NCBI GenBank assembly: GCA_018658605.1 | Contig: JABHUV010000218.1 | Coordinates: 1-9,285 of the forward strand | Direction of reading: 5' to 3' | From: Planctomycetaceae bacterium | GTDB lineage: Bacteria; Planctomycetota; Planctomycetia; Pirellulales; Pirellulaceae | Length of the DNA stretch: 9,285 nt | In this document: one piece after another, positions 1-8,122 of the stretch | Numbering within the stretch: the stretch's first letter is position 1 | Layout: the number at the start of each line of letters is the position of its first letter | Made by a program: the position numbers and the translations under genes | The notes under the pieces: generated by a model | Told to the model about the DNA's origin: nothing | The model's database searches: none | What the model saw: the letters and a program-made list of their open reading frames with translations, nothing else

Positions 1-148
1 CGAAAACAAAGTACATTTTCATGATTTGCATGCAACAATGCTGCATTTGATGGGTTTAGACCACGAAAAATTGACATATCAATATGCGGGCAGAGATTTT
101 AGGCTGACCGACATTTATGGTGAAGTCAAACACGATATCCTTGCCTAA
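1..148 (+). CDS. DUF1501 family protein, C-terminal fragment (gene cut by window edge)
   Basis: The frame that begins at base 2 reads 48 residues to a TAA stop and has no start inside the window, so this is the 3' end of a gene. The tail carries the [12 protein letters not shown] segment, followed by a DHEKLTY and a GRDFRLTD segment. Aligned by eye without gaps to the end of the complete DUF1501 protein encoded at 3208-4629, about 27 of 45 residues are identical, so it is a paralogue of that protein. DUF1501 proteins are usually exported, have an alkaline-phosphatase-like fold, and are typically paired with PSCyt/DUF1549/DUF1553 genes in planctomycetes. Only 9 nt separate its stop from the next ATG, which suggests one operon. 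The function of the family is not established. Confidence 0.85.
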   Translation, partial: ENKVHFHDLHATMLHLMGLDHEKLTYQYAGRDFRLTDIYGEVKHDILA

Positions 149-150
149 GG
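147..150 (+). promoter_or_regulatory. Ribosome binding site deciding the start of the cytochrome gene
   Basis: AAGG overlaps the stop codon of the upstream fragment and lies 7 nt before the ATG at 158. The in-frame TTG at 152 would have the same motif only 1 nt away, so the ATG is preferred. Confidence 0.55.
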
Positions 151-157
151 TTTGAAC

Positions 158-3100
158 ATGCCTCTAAAACCTACTGCAGCGATCTATTGTCTTATGCTGT
201 GTGGAGTTGCCTCGACAACTCAGGCACAAACGGTGGATTTCGTAAATGAAGTCTGGCCGATATTTCAGGCGAATTGTATTGAATGCCATGGTGCGGAAAA
301 TCATGAAGGTGATCTGCGTTTGGACGCGCGGGCGATTGCATTTAAAGGAGGAGTTAACGGATCTGGGATTACAGCAGGTAAGCCTCAGCAAAGCCTGCTT
401 TACCAGCGTCTGATTTTGCCCGATGAAGGTGAACGTATGCCGCTGGAAGCAGAAGCATTGTCGGCAGAAAAAATTGATACCATTCGTCGCTGGATTGCTG
501 AGGGAGCTCAATGGCCTGATGGAATCGGGTCCGCTGCTCAACAGGTCGAGCGGCACTGGGCTTATGTTGTTCCCGAACGTCCTGAATTGCCTCGAGTTAA
601 AAATCATCATTGGCCTCAAAACTCTATCGATTATTTCGTCTTACAGAGATTGGAAACCGAAAGGCTTGTTCCCTCAGATCCGGTGGATCGCCGCCGTCTG
701 ATTCGCCGCGTGTTTCTGGATTTGGTTGGCTATCCTCCAACCTACGAACAGGTACAGGAATTTATTACAAATGATCACCCAGAAGCTTACGAGCAATTGG
801 TGGAGGAGTTACTTGCTTCGCCACAGTATGGTGTTCGCTGGGCTCGACCGTGGCTTGATTTGGCCCGTTATGCCGACAGTAATGGCTATCAGGCAGACCA
901 ATATCGCAATGTTTGGCCCTATCGCGATTGGGTGATTAATGCCTTAAATATGGATATGCCATTTGATCAATTTACCGTTGAACAGATTGCAGGGGATTTG
1001 CTCGAGTCTCCGACCATTGCCCAACAAATCTCCACAGGATTTCACCGTCTGACCACATTGAATGTTGAAGGTGGGGTGGATCCTGAAATGAGTCGTCTAA
1101 ATCAGGTGATCGACCGGGTGAATACGACAGGGAGTGTCTGGTTGGGTTCTACAATTGAATGTTCCCAGTGCCATAACCACAAGTACGATCCGTTTAGTCA
1201 AAAAGAATACTATCAGCTGTTGGCTTACTTTAATAACACGCCGCTGGAAGTGACGGGCAAGAGTACGGCATACAGTTTTTTTGGTCCTAAGATTGAGGTC
1301 AACCGTACTCATACACAGCAGCGTCAGTTGGCTGTTTTGGAAGCGGCAAAAGAAAAACAACAAGTGGCGCTCGATCAGATTGCCAAGCAGGTTGAATCCG
1401 CATATGCAGATTGGATCGCCCTGATATCGTCGAAGGAGTATAGTGACTCAGCGTGGTTCACCCTAACGCCAGTTAGTCAGAAATCAGTTCATGGTGCGAC
1501 ATTAACAGTACTTGCTGATCAGTCTGTATTGGCCGGTGGCGAAAATCCGAGCCGTGATACTTTTGAAATTGAGTTTGCAACAGACCAACAACATTTGAGC
1601 GGATTCAAGTTGGAAGCACTGCTTGATGATTCGTTACCCGGAACAGGGCCTGGACGTTATACCGCTGAACGTCCCAACTTTGTGTTGCAGGAGTTTACGC
1701 TCGAGGCTGCTGGAAAGAAAATTAAACTCCACAGTGCGATCGCCGATTTTTCTCAGTTGAATTATGATGTGAGCAAGGCAGTCGATGGAGACCCTGCTAC
1801 CGCCTGGGCAATTGCTCCGCAATTTTTCAAATCACATTGGGCTGAATTCCAAACAGAGAAACCCATTGAATTTGCAGGTGCACAGAAAATCAAGGCGACT
1901 TTGATAATGAATTATGGTGGTGGGCGGGTCATTGGGCGTTTGCGGTTATTGGCGCGGACAGGCACTCGACCGACAGTCACAGTGTTACCGGAGATCATTG
2001 AGTTAGCGAAGACATCAGAGCGTAATCGTAACCAGGAGAAACAGTTGCATGACTTTTATCTGAAGCAGCAACCTCAATATCAGGCCGCACAAAAGAAACT
2101 CGATGATGCTCAGGCGAAAATTGATAATTTTCAATCTCCGACTGCCTTGGTCATGACGGAGATGGAAGAACCACGAGCGACTTATTTGTTAATTCGTGGT
2201 GAATACAAGAACAACGGTAAACAGGTAAAGCCGGCAACCCCAGCAGTTTTACATAAGCATCAAACTGCGGGTACTCATAGTCGATTAGATTTGGCTCAGT
2301 GGCTGACTTCGGTCGAGAACCCGTTGGTTTCCCGTGTGACGGTGAATCGCTGGTGGGCAGAGATATTTGGTCGAGGTATCGTTGCAACGGAAGAAGATTT
2401 TGGGAGTCAGGGGGATGCGCCTTCCCATCCGGATTTACTGGATTGGCTGGCTGTTGAATTTATGGAACAGGGTTGGTCGATGAAACATATTCATCGATTA
2501 ATTGTTCATTCAGCGACTTATCAACAGGACTCAAAAATGCGTCCAGACCTGCAGGTCGTTGACCCAACCAATGTTCTGCTGGCGCGGGCTCCCCGTGTTC
2601 GACTTTCTGCGGAAGCCATCCGAGACACGATGTTACAAATCAGCGGTTTACTGGAATTCGAAATGGGTGGTGCCCCGATTTACCCTCCCCAGCCTGACGG
2701 TTTTTGGCGACATGTGGGACGTAATGAACCAAAATATGAAACCAGCAATGGTACGGACCGGTTCCGTCGTGGTGTTTATGTGATCTGGCGTCGCAGTGCT
2801 CCTTATCCCAGTTTCACAAATTTTGACGCACCCGATCGTACATCCTGTGTCATCAAACGTAGTCGCACCAACACCCCCCTACAGGCACTCACGTTACTAA
2901 ATGACCCAACCTACTGGGAAATGACGAGGGCTTTTGCAAATGAAATCGAGGTATCCGCTGATGGCAGTATCCACGGTAAGATTGTCTTTGCTTTTATCCA
3001 GACACTGGCTCGCAAGCCAAGTGAACGAGAAGTGGAGATTCTGGAAACGTTGTATCAATCCACCGTTAGTCGGTTGAGAGATCGACCATCGGATATTCAA

Positions 3101-3205
3101 GAACTTGTTGGTAGCAATGCGGATCGAGCAACCGCAGAATCAGCGGCCTGGTGCTATATTGCCAATGTTTTGCTGAACCTAGACGAAACGATTACAAGGA
3201 ACTAG
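158..3205 (+). CDS. Planctomycete cytochrome C (PSCyt1) / DUF1549 / DUF1553 protein
   Basis: This is an exported 1015-residue protein. The start is ATG 158, supported by AAGG 7 nt upstream; TTG 152 would add two residues. A short Sec-type signal peptide ends near residue 23 (TQA before QT). The PSCyt1 domain follows, with a c-type heme motif C40-I-E-C43-H44. A DUF1549 (PSCyt2) domain spans about residues 155-365 and ends with a second CxxCH, C335-S-Q-C338-H339, in the family-typical CHNHKYDP context. The middle region, about 385-670, has two Gln/Lys/Glu-rich probable coiled coils flanking a stretch with an F5/8 (discoidin)-like [10 protein letters not shown] signature. DUF1553 covers about 707-985. 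The domain order is standard for planctomycete PSCyt proteins. Heme binding is predicted from the motif; the substrate and redox role are unknown. The next gene starts 2 nt downstream, so translation is probably coupled. Confidence 0.95.
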   Translation: MPLKPTAAIYCLMLCGVASTTQAQTVDFVNEVWPIFQANCIECHGAENHEGDLRLDARAIAFKGGVNGSGITAGKPQQSLLYQRLILPDEGERMPLEAEALSAEKIDTIRRWIAEGAQWPDGIGSAAQQVERHWAYVVPERPELPRVKNHHWPQNSIDYFVLQRLETERLVPSDPVDRRRLIRRVFLDLVGYPPTYEQVQEFITNDHPEAYEQLVEELLASPQYGVRWARPWLDLARYADSNGYQADQYRNVWPYRDWVINALNMDMPFDQFTVEQIAGDLLESPTIAQQISTGFHRLTTLNVEGGVDPEMSRLNQVIDRVNTTGSVWLGSTIECSQCHNHKYDPFSQKEYYQLLAYFNNTPLEVTGKSTAYSFFGPKIEVNRTHTQQRQLAVLEAAKEKQQVALDQIAKQVESAYADWIALISSKEYSDSAWFTLTPVSQKSVHGATLTVLADQSVLAGGENPSRDTFEIEFATDQQHLSGFKLEALLDDSLPGTGPGRYTAERPNFVLQEFTLEAAGKKIKLHSAIADFSQLNYDVSKAVDGDPATAWAIAPQFFKSHWAEFQTEKPIEFAGAQKIKATLIMNYGGGRVIGRLRLLARTGTRPTVTVLPEIIELAKTSERNRNQEKQLHDFYLKQQPQYQAAQKKLDDAQAKIDNFQSPTALVMTEMEEPRATYLLIRGEYKNNGKQVKPATPAVLHKHQTAGTHSRLDLAQWLTSVENPLVSRVTVNRWWAEIFGRGIVATEEDFGSQGDAPSHPDLLDWLAVEFMEQGWSMKHIHRLIVHSATYQQDSKMRPDLQVVDPTNVLLARAPRVRLSAEAIRDTMLQISGLLEFEMGGAPIYPPQPDGFWRHVGRNEPKYETSNGTDRFRRGVYVIWRRSAPYPSFTNFDAPDRTSCVIKRSRTNTPLQALTLLNDPTYWEMTRAFANEIEVSADGSIHGKIVFAFIQTLARKPSEREVEILETLYQSTVSRLRDRPSDIQELVGSNADRATAESAAWCYIANVLLNLDETITRN
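3196..3200 (+). promoter_or_regulatory. Ribosome binding site for the DUF1501 gene
   Basis: AAGGA lies inside the last codons of the cytochrome gene, 7 nt before ATG 3208. It favours this ATG over the far upstream ATG 3151 in the same frame. GTG 3205, which overlaps the upstream TAG by one base, is a less likely alternative. Confidence 0.55.
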
Positions 3206-3207
3206 TG

Positions 3208-4629
3208 ATGATTCCGCAGTCAGCTGAATTACAATTGACGAGGCGTGAGCTGTTCCGGACCGGTGCGATGGGTATCGGTATTCCGGCTTGGATGTCGTTG
3301 TTGAGTGAAGAAGCAAATGGTGCCAAAAAATCTTATGTAAATCCGTTGCAGGCACGTCAGAGTGACTACAACAACCGAGCCAAAAGTGTGATCTATATTC
3401 ACATGATTGGAGCCCCATCGCAACTGGATCTTTACGTAGACAAACCTAAATTACGCGAGATGACGGGTGAGCTGTGCCCCGATGAGTTATTTAATAGCCA
3501 ACAGTTTGCCTTCATTCGCAGTCGTCCAAAGATGTATGGATCGGTCTTTAAATTTCGCAAATACGGTGAGAGTGGTCAGACATTTTCAGAATTGTTACCG
3601 AATATTGGATCGATGGCAGATGATATTGCTGTGATCGAATCGATGCACAGTGAGCAGATTAACCATGCACCGGCACAGCTGTTTATGCAAACCGGTTTTG
3701 GTCGATTCGGTCGACCTAGTATGGGATCGTGGGTTACTTATGGGCTTGGCAGTGAGAATGAAAACCTACCTGCCTTTGTGGTCATGGTGACAGGAAGCGT
3801 TGGGGGTGCGGGCAACAGTATGTGGGGTAGTGGATTTTTACCTTCTATTTACCAAGGTGTTGAATTTCGAGCGTCAGGTGATCCGGTCTTGTTTCTGTCC
3901 AATCCGAAGGGAATTCAGCCAGGCGATCGCCGAAAGATTGTTGATGCGATTGTTGCGCTGGACCGTGAACAATTGGTGGATATGGGTGACCCAGAGATCG
4001 CGACACGGATTGGACAGTATGAGATGGCATTTCGCATGCAGACCTCGGTACCGCAACTGATGGATACATCACAGGAATCCAAAGCGACGCATGAAATGTA
4101 CGGCACGGAGCCGGGGCAGGCAAGTTTTGCGAACAATTGTATGCTAGCCCGTCGTTTCGTTGAACGGGGTGTGCGTTTTGTGCAGTTGTTTGATCAGGGC
4201 TGGGATCATCACGGCGGGATTGAAAAATCAATTCGAAACAAAGCCATTCAAATTGATAAACCGATCGCAGCTTTGTTACAGGACTTGAAGCAACGTGGAT
4301 TGCTGGATGAGACACTGGTTATTTGCGGCAGTGAATTTGGTCGCACTCCGATGGTTCAGGGCAGCTTGAGCAATGCTGGCCGTGATCATCACAAAGATTG
4401 TTTTGCGATTTGGATGGCAGGTGGGGGGATTCGAGGCGGATCACGAATCGGAGAGTCTGATGATTTGGGATTTTCCATTACAAAGGATCCCGTATCGGTA
4501 CACGATTTCCATGCTACGGTACTGCACCTGTTAGGGAAGGATCACGAAGAGCTTACATATCGTTATCAAGGTCGTCAGTTCCGGTTAACGGATGTTGCCG
4601 GCACCCCAGTACGGTCGATTTTGTCATAA
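3208..4629 (+). CDS. DUF1501 family exported protein
   Basis: This is a complete 473-residue DUF1501 protein. An open frame extends back to 3151, but ATG 3208 has AAGGA 7 nt upstream and places an N-terminal export signal correctly: T-R12-R13-E-L-F-R-T-G-A-M-G, a twin-arginine-like motif before a weakly hydrophobic stretch. Tat export is therefore likely. Conserved metal-site-like motifs typical of the sulfatase/alkaline phosphatase fold are visible: GWDHHGG (W332-D333-H334-H335), GSEFGRTP (374-381), GRDHH (391-395) and H432-D-F-H435. These make a metal-dependent hydrolase plausible, but no substrate is known for the family. The gene is 2 nt from the cytochrome gene and almost certainly co-translated with it. 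Its C-terminus is closely similar to the fragment at the window start, which implies duplication. Confidence 0.95.
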   Translation: MIPQSAELQLTRRELFRTGAMGIGIPAWMSLLSEEANGAKKSYVNPLQARQSDYNNRAKSVIYIHMIGAPSQLDLYVDKPKLREMTGELCPDELFNSQQFAFIRSRPKMYGSVFKFRKYGESGQTFSELLPNIGSMADDIAVIESMHSEQINHAPAQLFMQTGFGRFGRPSMGSWVTYGLGSENENLPAFVVMVTGSVGGAGNSMWGSGFLPSIYQGVEFRASGDPVLFLSNPKGIQPGDRRKIVDAIVALDREQLVDMGDPEIATRIGQYEMAFRMQTSVPQLMDTSQESKATHEMYGTEPGQASFANNCMLARRFVERGVRFVQLFDQGWDHHGGIEKSIRNKAIQIDKPIAALLQDLKQRGLLDETLVICGSEFGRTPMVQGSLSNAGRDHHKDCFAIWMAGGGIRGGSRIGESDDLGFSITKDPVSVHDFHATVLHLLGKDHEELTYRYQGRQFRLTDVAGTPVRSILS

Positions 4630-4633
4630 GGGG

Positions 4634-4662
4634 TTTACATTAATTCCCTTTTCTGAAATTAT
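4634..4662 (+). promoter_or_regulatory. Candidate promoter upstream of the propeller/di-heme gene
   Basis: TTTACA (4634-4639), a 17-nt spacer and AATTAT (4657-4662) resemble a sigma-70-type promoter with 5/6 and 4/6 matches. It lies in an AT-rich 88-nt gap, about 55 nt before ATG 4718. Planctomycete promoters are poorly defined and AT-rich DNA gives chance matches. The downstream gene may equally be read through from the upstream operon. Confidence 0.25.
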
Positions 4663-4717
4663 GAATTACGAAATAATAAATTCTCATAGAAATACCTCAC
4701 CAATAAGAAGAGCTCTC

Positions 4718-6496
4718 ATGAAGCAGACCATTTTTTTGCTGCTAACGTTGATTACGATATTCCCTGTTTCTGCAGCGGAATCGTTGTTGACGACCGCGGC
4801 CCATAGGCGTCCGGTTGCCCTAGAGATTCATGTTCCTTCGAACCAGTTGTTCGTACTCAACCAACGTGCTGCTACGGTTTCCATTCTGGATATGGAGCAG
4901 CAGGTCGTCACGGGTGAAATTGCCGTTGGCGGCGTTCCGTCCGATATGGAACGGATCGCCGAGACAGATTTAATTGCCATTGCAAACAAAACGAACCACG
5001 TCATTAGCTTGTTTACCGTCTCCAAAAACCTCCTCGTTCATGTTCACGATATACCGAGTTGTCGATATCCAATTCAACTAGAATATGATGCCCGGACTTC
5101 GGTGTTATATGTCGCTGGTTTGTGGTCTCGTCAGTTGGCTGTATTACAGATTAATAAAACCGAGCCGCAACAATCCAAATTGATACAGCTAGTTGATTTA
5201 TCCTTTGCGCCGCGGAAAATGGTTATCGATGCCGCAGATGATAGGATGATTATTGGCGATGCGTATGGTGGAACGTTAGGGATTGCGGATATTTCGAATG
5301 CGACACAAGGGCGGCTAACGATACTTGGGGAACGCACATTTCCAGGTCATAACGTACGTGGACTCGAATTAAGCGCCTCGGGTGAAATGTTATTAATCGC
5401 CCACCAGATGCTCAATGAACTTGCTCATACGGTGCGCAACGATGTGCATTGGGGATTGTTAATGTCTAATGACCTGCGTTGGTTGCGACTCGAAAATGTC
5501 ATCAAGGGTGGTGATGAGATGTACACTGGCGCACACATGCACCCGTTAGGCGAAGCGGGGAGTGCGACGGGTGACCCAACAGGGATGATAATTACAAAGG
5601 ATGGCACGGTCGTCGTTATTTTGGGCGGTGTGGGAGAAATTGCTTATGGTCGAGAAGACGACTTCAGTTTACAACGTCTCAAAGTCGGTTTGCGACCGAT
5701 GGATATTGTTGTTGCACCTGCGGAGGATAGAATTTATGTCGCAAACATGCTCAGCGACTCGATATCCGTTGTTAGCTTAAAAGACCAACAGAGTACGCAA
5801 ATTCCATTAGGTCCGCAGGGTACGTGGACGGAGGTTGATCGAGGTGAACGGTTGTTTTTTAATGCGAAGTTATCTCACGATGGCTGGATGAGTTGTCATA
5901 GTTGTCATACGGATGGACACACCAATGGATTGTTAAATGACAATTTTAGTGACAAATCATTTGGAGCCCCCAAGCGAGTTTTGACGTTGCTAGGTAAAGT
6001 CAACACAGCTCCGTTTGCTTGGAATGGAAAAGCTAGAGATTTACAGACTCAGATTAAGAACTCGCTGACGCTAACAATGCAGATGGATGACCCTCCGTCG
6101 GATGAACAACTGCAGGAACTAGCTGCTTTCGTAAAGACATTACCAACGCCTCCAAGTATTGATGAAGCGCGTAAGCAGGTAGACAAGGAGGCAATCGCTC
6201 GCGGTCAAAAAGTGTTTCGACAAGCGGATTGCCGACAATGCCATGCGCCACCGGCGTTCACGGTTTCGGGTTTGTTTGATGTCGGCTTGACGGACTCCGA
6301 AGGTAATCAGGAATTCAATCCACCGTCATTGTTGGGCGTGGGGCAGCGTGTGCATTTCTTTCATAATAATACCGCTAAAACGCTGTCTGATGTATTCTTA
6401 AAACACAAGCATCCGGTGGGGCCTGAGGCAAAGGATGACGAATTATTGACACCACAGCAAGTTGCAGATTTAGTGCAATTTCTACGCAGTTTGTAG
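4718..6496 (+). CDS. YncE-like beta-propeller protein with C-terminal di-heme MauG/cytochrome c peroxidase-like domain
   Basis: This is a 592-residue exported fusion protein. An open frame runs back to 4592, but ATG 4718 starts a clear signal peptide (MKQTIFLLLTLITIFPVSA, cleavage near residue 19-20) and has a weak purine-rich site (AGAAGAG) just upstream. Residues about 25-375 show repeated beta-propeller blade patterns, for example NQLFVLN, DRMIIGDA and DRIYVANMLSDSISVVSL. The C-terminal part contains two heme c motifs, C393-H-S-C396-H397 and C505-R-Q-C508-H509. These sit in contexts typical of the di-heme peroxidase/MauG superfamily: CHTDGHTNG followed by PFAWNGKARDLQTQI in the first half, and NPPSLLGVGQRVHFFHNN followed by TLSDVF in the second. 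MauG relatives carry out peroxide-dependent oxidation or radical-based modification. The substrate here is unknown. The gene likely works with the neighbouring exported cytochrome and DUF1501 proteins. Confidence 0.92.
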   Translation: MKQTIFLLLTLITIFPVSAAESLLTTAAHRRPVALEIHVPSNQLFVLNQRAATVSILDMEQQVVTGEIAVGGVPSDMERIAETDLIAIANKTNHVISLFTVSKNLLVHVHDIPSCRYPIQLEYDARTSVLYVAGLWSRQLAVLQINKTEPQQSKLIQLVDLSFAPRKMVIDAADDRMIIGDAYGGTLGIADISNATQGRLTILGERTFPGHNVRGLELSASGEMLLIAHQMLNELAHTVRNDVHWGLLMSNDLRWLRLENVIKGGDEMYTGAHMHPLGEAGSATGDPTGMIITKDGTVVVILGGVGEIAYGREDDFSLQRLKVGLRPMDIVVAPAEDRIYVANMLSDSISVVSLKDQQSTQIPLGPQGTWTEVDRGERLFFNAKLSHDGWMSCHSCHTDGHTNGLLNDNFSDKSFGAPKRVLTLLGKVNTAPFAWNGKARDLQTQIKNSLTLTMQMDDPPSDEQLQELAAFVKTLPTPPSIDEARKQVDKEAIARGQKVFRQADCRQCHAPPAFTVSGLFDVGLTDSEGNQEFNPPSLLGVGQRVHFFHNNTAKTLSDVFLKHKHPVGPEAKDDELLTPQQVADLVQFLRSL

Positions 6497-6508
6497 GTGC
6501 CATCTCGA

Positions 6509-6529
6509 ATGATCACAAATTGTCATCAT
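6509..6529. promoter_or_regulatory. 21-bp near-perfect palindrome, possible operator
   Basis: ATGAT-C-ACAA-A-TTGT-C-ATCAT is symmetric about base 6519, with 9 of 10 base pairs matching and a single C/C mismatch at 6514/6524. It lies 12 nt after the stop of the di-heme gene and about 70 nt upstream of a candidate promoter for the lipoprotein gene. No run of T follows, and the stem would be AT-rich, so an intrinsic terminator is unlikely. A dimeric regulator site is the better guess. It matches no operator I can name with confidence. Confidence 0.4.
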
Positions 6530-6578
6530 GGTGGAATGTGGGACTGATATTGTGGCGGGGTGATGAAAATCGGTACTC

Positions 6579-6608
6579 TTGGCGTTGCTTAAATGTTTTA
6601 ACTATAAA
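6579..6608 (+). promoter_or_regulatory. Candidate promoter of the lipoprotein gene
   Basis: TTGGCG (6579-6584), an 18-nt spacer and TATAAA (6603-6608) match the sigma-70 consensus at 4/6 and 5/6. The predicted transcript start near 6615 would leave a very short leader before the TTG 6622 or GTG 6637 start. That agrees with the absence of a visible ribosome binding site. Confidence 0.35.
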
Positions 6609-6636
6609 ACCTCGTTATTGATTGGTTGCTCTAAAC

Positions 6637-7422
6637 GTGATTCGCTATTGGTTTTGTGCACTAGTATGCTTGGCCATTCCAGCTTTCTCGGGTTGTGGGA
6701 ATAATCTACGCACTCAACGGCAGGTAGATCAGTTTGGTGTACAACGTCGTGCCTTAGAGGATCAGATTTATAACCTCCAGTATGAATACAACAAACTAGC
6801 AGATAAGGTTGAGGAACTTGAAACGGAAAACATGGATTTGCGGACCCAAGCGAAATCGACAGATGCAAGCGATGTTGGACCGCCATTAATTGATCTAAAC
6901 CCCGCGGATAAATCGTCGGCGCAGATTCACCCCACGTCGCGTTCAAATCTACAACCTGCTGTGTGGTCCACTAGTCATCGCGTGGAGTCAGCAGACAATC
7001 TCGAGGCCACCAGCCTTGAGATCAACCGATTACGGACGGTAGGACGTAACTTGGATGGTATTCGTGGCGATGACACGTTGCTAGTGCATTTGCAATTGCG
7101 TTCGCAAAAAGATGAATTGGTTACACCACGGGGAAGTGTTGTGGTAGCAGCATATAAGGCATCAACTGCAGGCTCACATTTGTTAGGCCGCTGGGACATT
7201 ACAGCTGAACAACTGGCAGAGATCATTCGTTCACGGCCGAGTCCACGTACGATTCCATTGAAATTGGATTTCCCCGCTGGCAGCCCCGCGGTGGAGTTTA
7301 TTGAAATCAAGGTACAGTTTAAACCGGCTAATCCGGCAACAAGGAACGATCTGTTCGCTGTCTATACTCTCAAGATAATACCACGATCGAATTTAGCACC
7401 GGCATGGTCACCTAACCGCTAA
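6637..7422 (+). CDS. Planctomycete-type lipoprotein with coiled coil, function unknown
   Basis: I do not recognise the family. From GTG 6637 the product has 261 residues and begins MIRYWFCALVCLAIPAF, then a lipobox FSGC with the acceptor Cys at residue 20. A lipid-anchored envelope protein is therefore likely. TTG 6622, the first codon after an in-frame TGA, would add five residues. Neither start has a ribosome binding site, so the start is uncertain. Residues about 26-72 are rich in Gln, Glu and Leu with heptad spacing (RRALEDQIYNLQYEY, LADKVEELETENMDL), a probable coiled coil. A Ser/Pro-rich linker (about 75-115) leads to a C-terminal domain (about 122-250) with alternating hydrophobic residues, probably beta-rich, including LLVHLQLRSQKDEL and VEFIEIKVQFKP. 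Its stop is 18 nt from the convergent clpP2 stop. Confidence 0.8.
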   Translation: MIRYWFCALVCLAIPAFSGCGNNLRTQRQVDQFGVQRRALEDQIYNLQYEYNKLADKVEELETENMDLRTQAKSTDASDVGPPLIDLNPADKSSAQIHPTSRSNLQPAVWSTSHRVESADNLEATSLEINRLRTVGRNLDGIRGDDTLLVHLQLRSQKDELVTPRGSVVVAAYKASTAGSHLLGRWDITAEQLAEIIRSRPSPRTIPLKLDFPAGSPAVEFIEIKVQFKPANPATRNDLFAVYTLKIIPRSNLAPAWSPNR

Positions 7423-7440
7423 AGTATCACCGAACAAGAG

Positions 7441-8037
7441 TTAGTTACTCGTGTCGTCCATTTTCTCAACGACGGTGTCGATAAGTCCATATTTTTTAGC
7501 TTCTGTTGACGACATAAAGTTATCACGGTCGGTATCTTTTTCAATTTTTGCCAGCGTCTTACCGGTGTGCTTGATCAGGATTTCGTTCAATTTCTCTTTC
7601 GTCTTTTGAAATTCTTTCGCATGAATCAAGATTTCTTCTGCCGTACCTTCCATTCCTGCCAGCGGTTGGTGGATCATGATCCGTGCATTTGGCAGTGCAG
7701 AGCGTTTGCCTTTCGCACCAGCTGTTAACAGAAGTGCGCCCATTGAAGCAGCTTGCCCGATGCAATACGTCGCCACGTCGCAAGTCACAAACTGCATAGT
7801 GTCATAAATAGCCATTCCTGCGGTGACGCTGCCGCCGGGTGAGTTAATGTAGAAGTGGATATCAGCTTTGGGATTATCCGATTGCAAGAACAGCATTTGA
7901 GCAACGATTGCATTGGCGACCTCATCATTCACACCAGATCCTAAAAATACAATACGGTCTTTTAATAGGCGGCTGTAAATATCATAGACACGTTCGTCTC
8001 GACCTGATGTTTCAACGACATACGGAATGGGAGGCAT
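7441..8037 (-). CDS. clpP: ATP-dependent Clp protease proteolytic subunit, canonical copy
   Basis: This is the cytoplasmic serine peptidase subunit that forms the proteolytic chamber fed by a ClpX or ClpA/C unfoldase. The 198-residue product aligns end to end with mature bacterial ClpP. It starts at MPPIPYVVE, which corresponds to the mature N-terminus of E. coli ClpP, so little or no propeptide is present. The catalytic triad is intact: Ser98 in GQAASMGA, His123 in MIHQP and Asp172 in DTDRD. INSPGGS (65-70) and the axial-loop/first-helix segment [18 protein letters not shown] are standard. A weak AGAAAG motif (8046-8051) sits 8 nt before the ATG. It is second in a clpP1-clpP2 pair separated by 85 nt. 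Instead of clpX, a convergent lipoprotein gene follows, with 18 nt between the stops and no visible terminator. Confidence 0.97.
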   Translation of the reverse strand: MPPIPYVVETSGRDERVYDIYSRLLKDRIVFLGSGVNDEVANAIVAQMLFLQSDNPKADIHFYINSPGGSVTAGMAIYDTMQFVTCDVATYCIGQAASMGALLLTAGAKGKRSALPNARIMIHQPLAGMEGTAEEILIHAKEFQKTKEKLNEILIKHTGKTLAKIEKDTDRDNFMSSTEAKKYGLIDTVVEKMDDTSN

Positions 8038-8081
8038 AATTATTGCTTTCTACTATTTGCTAATGACGACAGGGATGTTCG

Positions 8082-8091
8082 ACAAATTTGT
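8082..8091. repeat. 10-bp perfect palindrome between the two clpP genes
   Basis: ACAAATTTGT lies in the 85-nt gap between the clpP genes. It is short and AT-rich and may be a chance occurrence. Its core resembles the centre of the 21-bp palindrome at 6509-6529 (ACAAATTGT). No promoter elements are clear around it. Confidence 0.25.
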
Positions 8092-8122
8092 TTGTGTATT
8101 AGTTATCAACAACGGGCACTGG

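Noticed and set aside
3845..4315. 156-residue open frame on the minus strand inside the DUF1501 gene
   Set aside because: It overlaps a strongly supported gene completely, has Pro/Ser/Cys-rich composition without recognisable motifs, and has no ribosome binding site. It is an antisense shadow.
6563..6589. Nine-codon open frame (ATG to TAA) after a G-rich stretch, possible leader peptide
   Set aside because: There is no attenuator-like hairpin pair downstream and no informative run of codons. The candidate promoter for the next gene lies at its end.
8038..8122. Separate promoter or terminator between clpP1 and clpP2
   Set aside because: No convincing -35/-10 pair or hairpin with a T-run is visible in the 85 nt. 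Co-transcription is the simpler reading.
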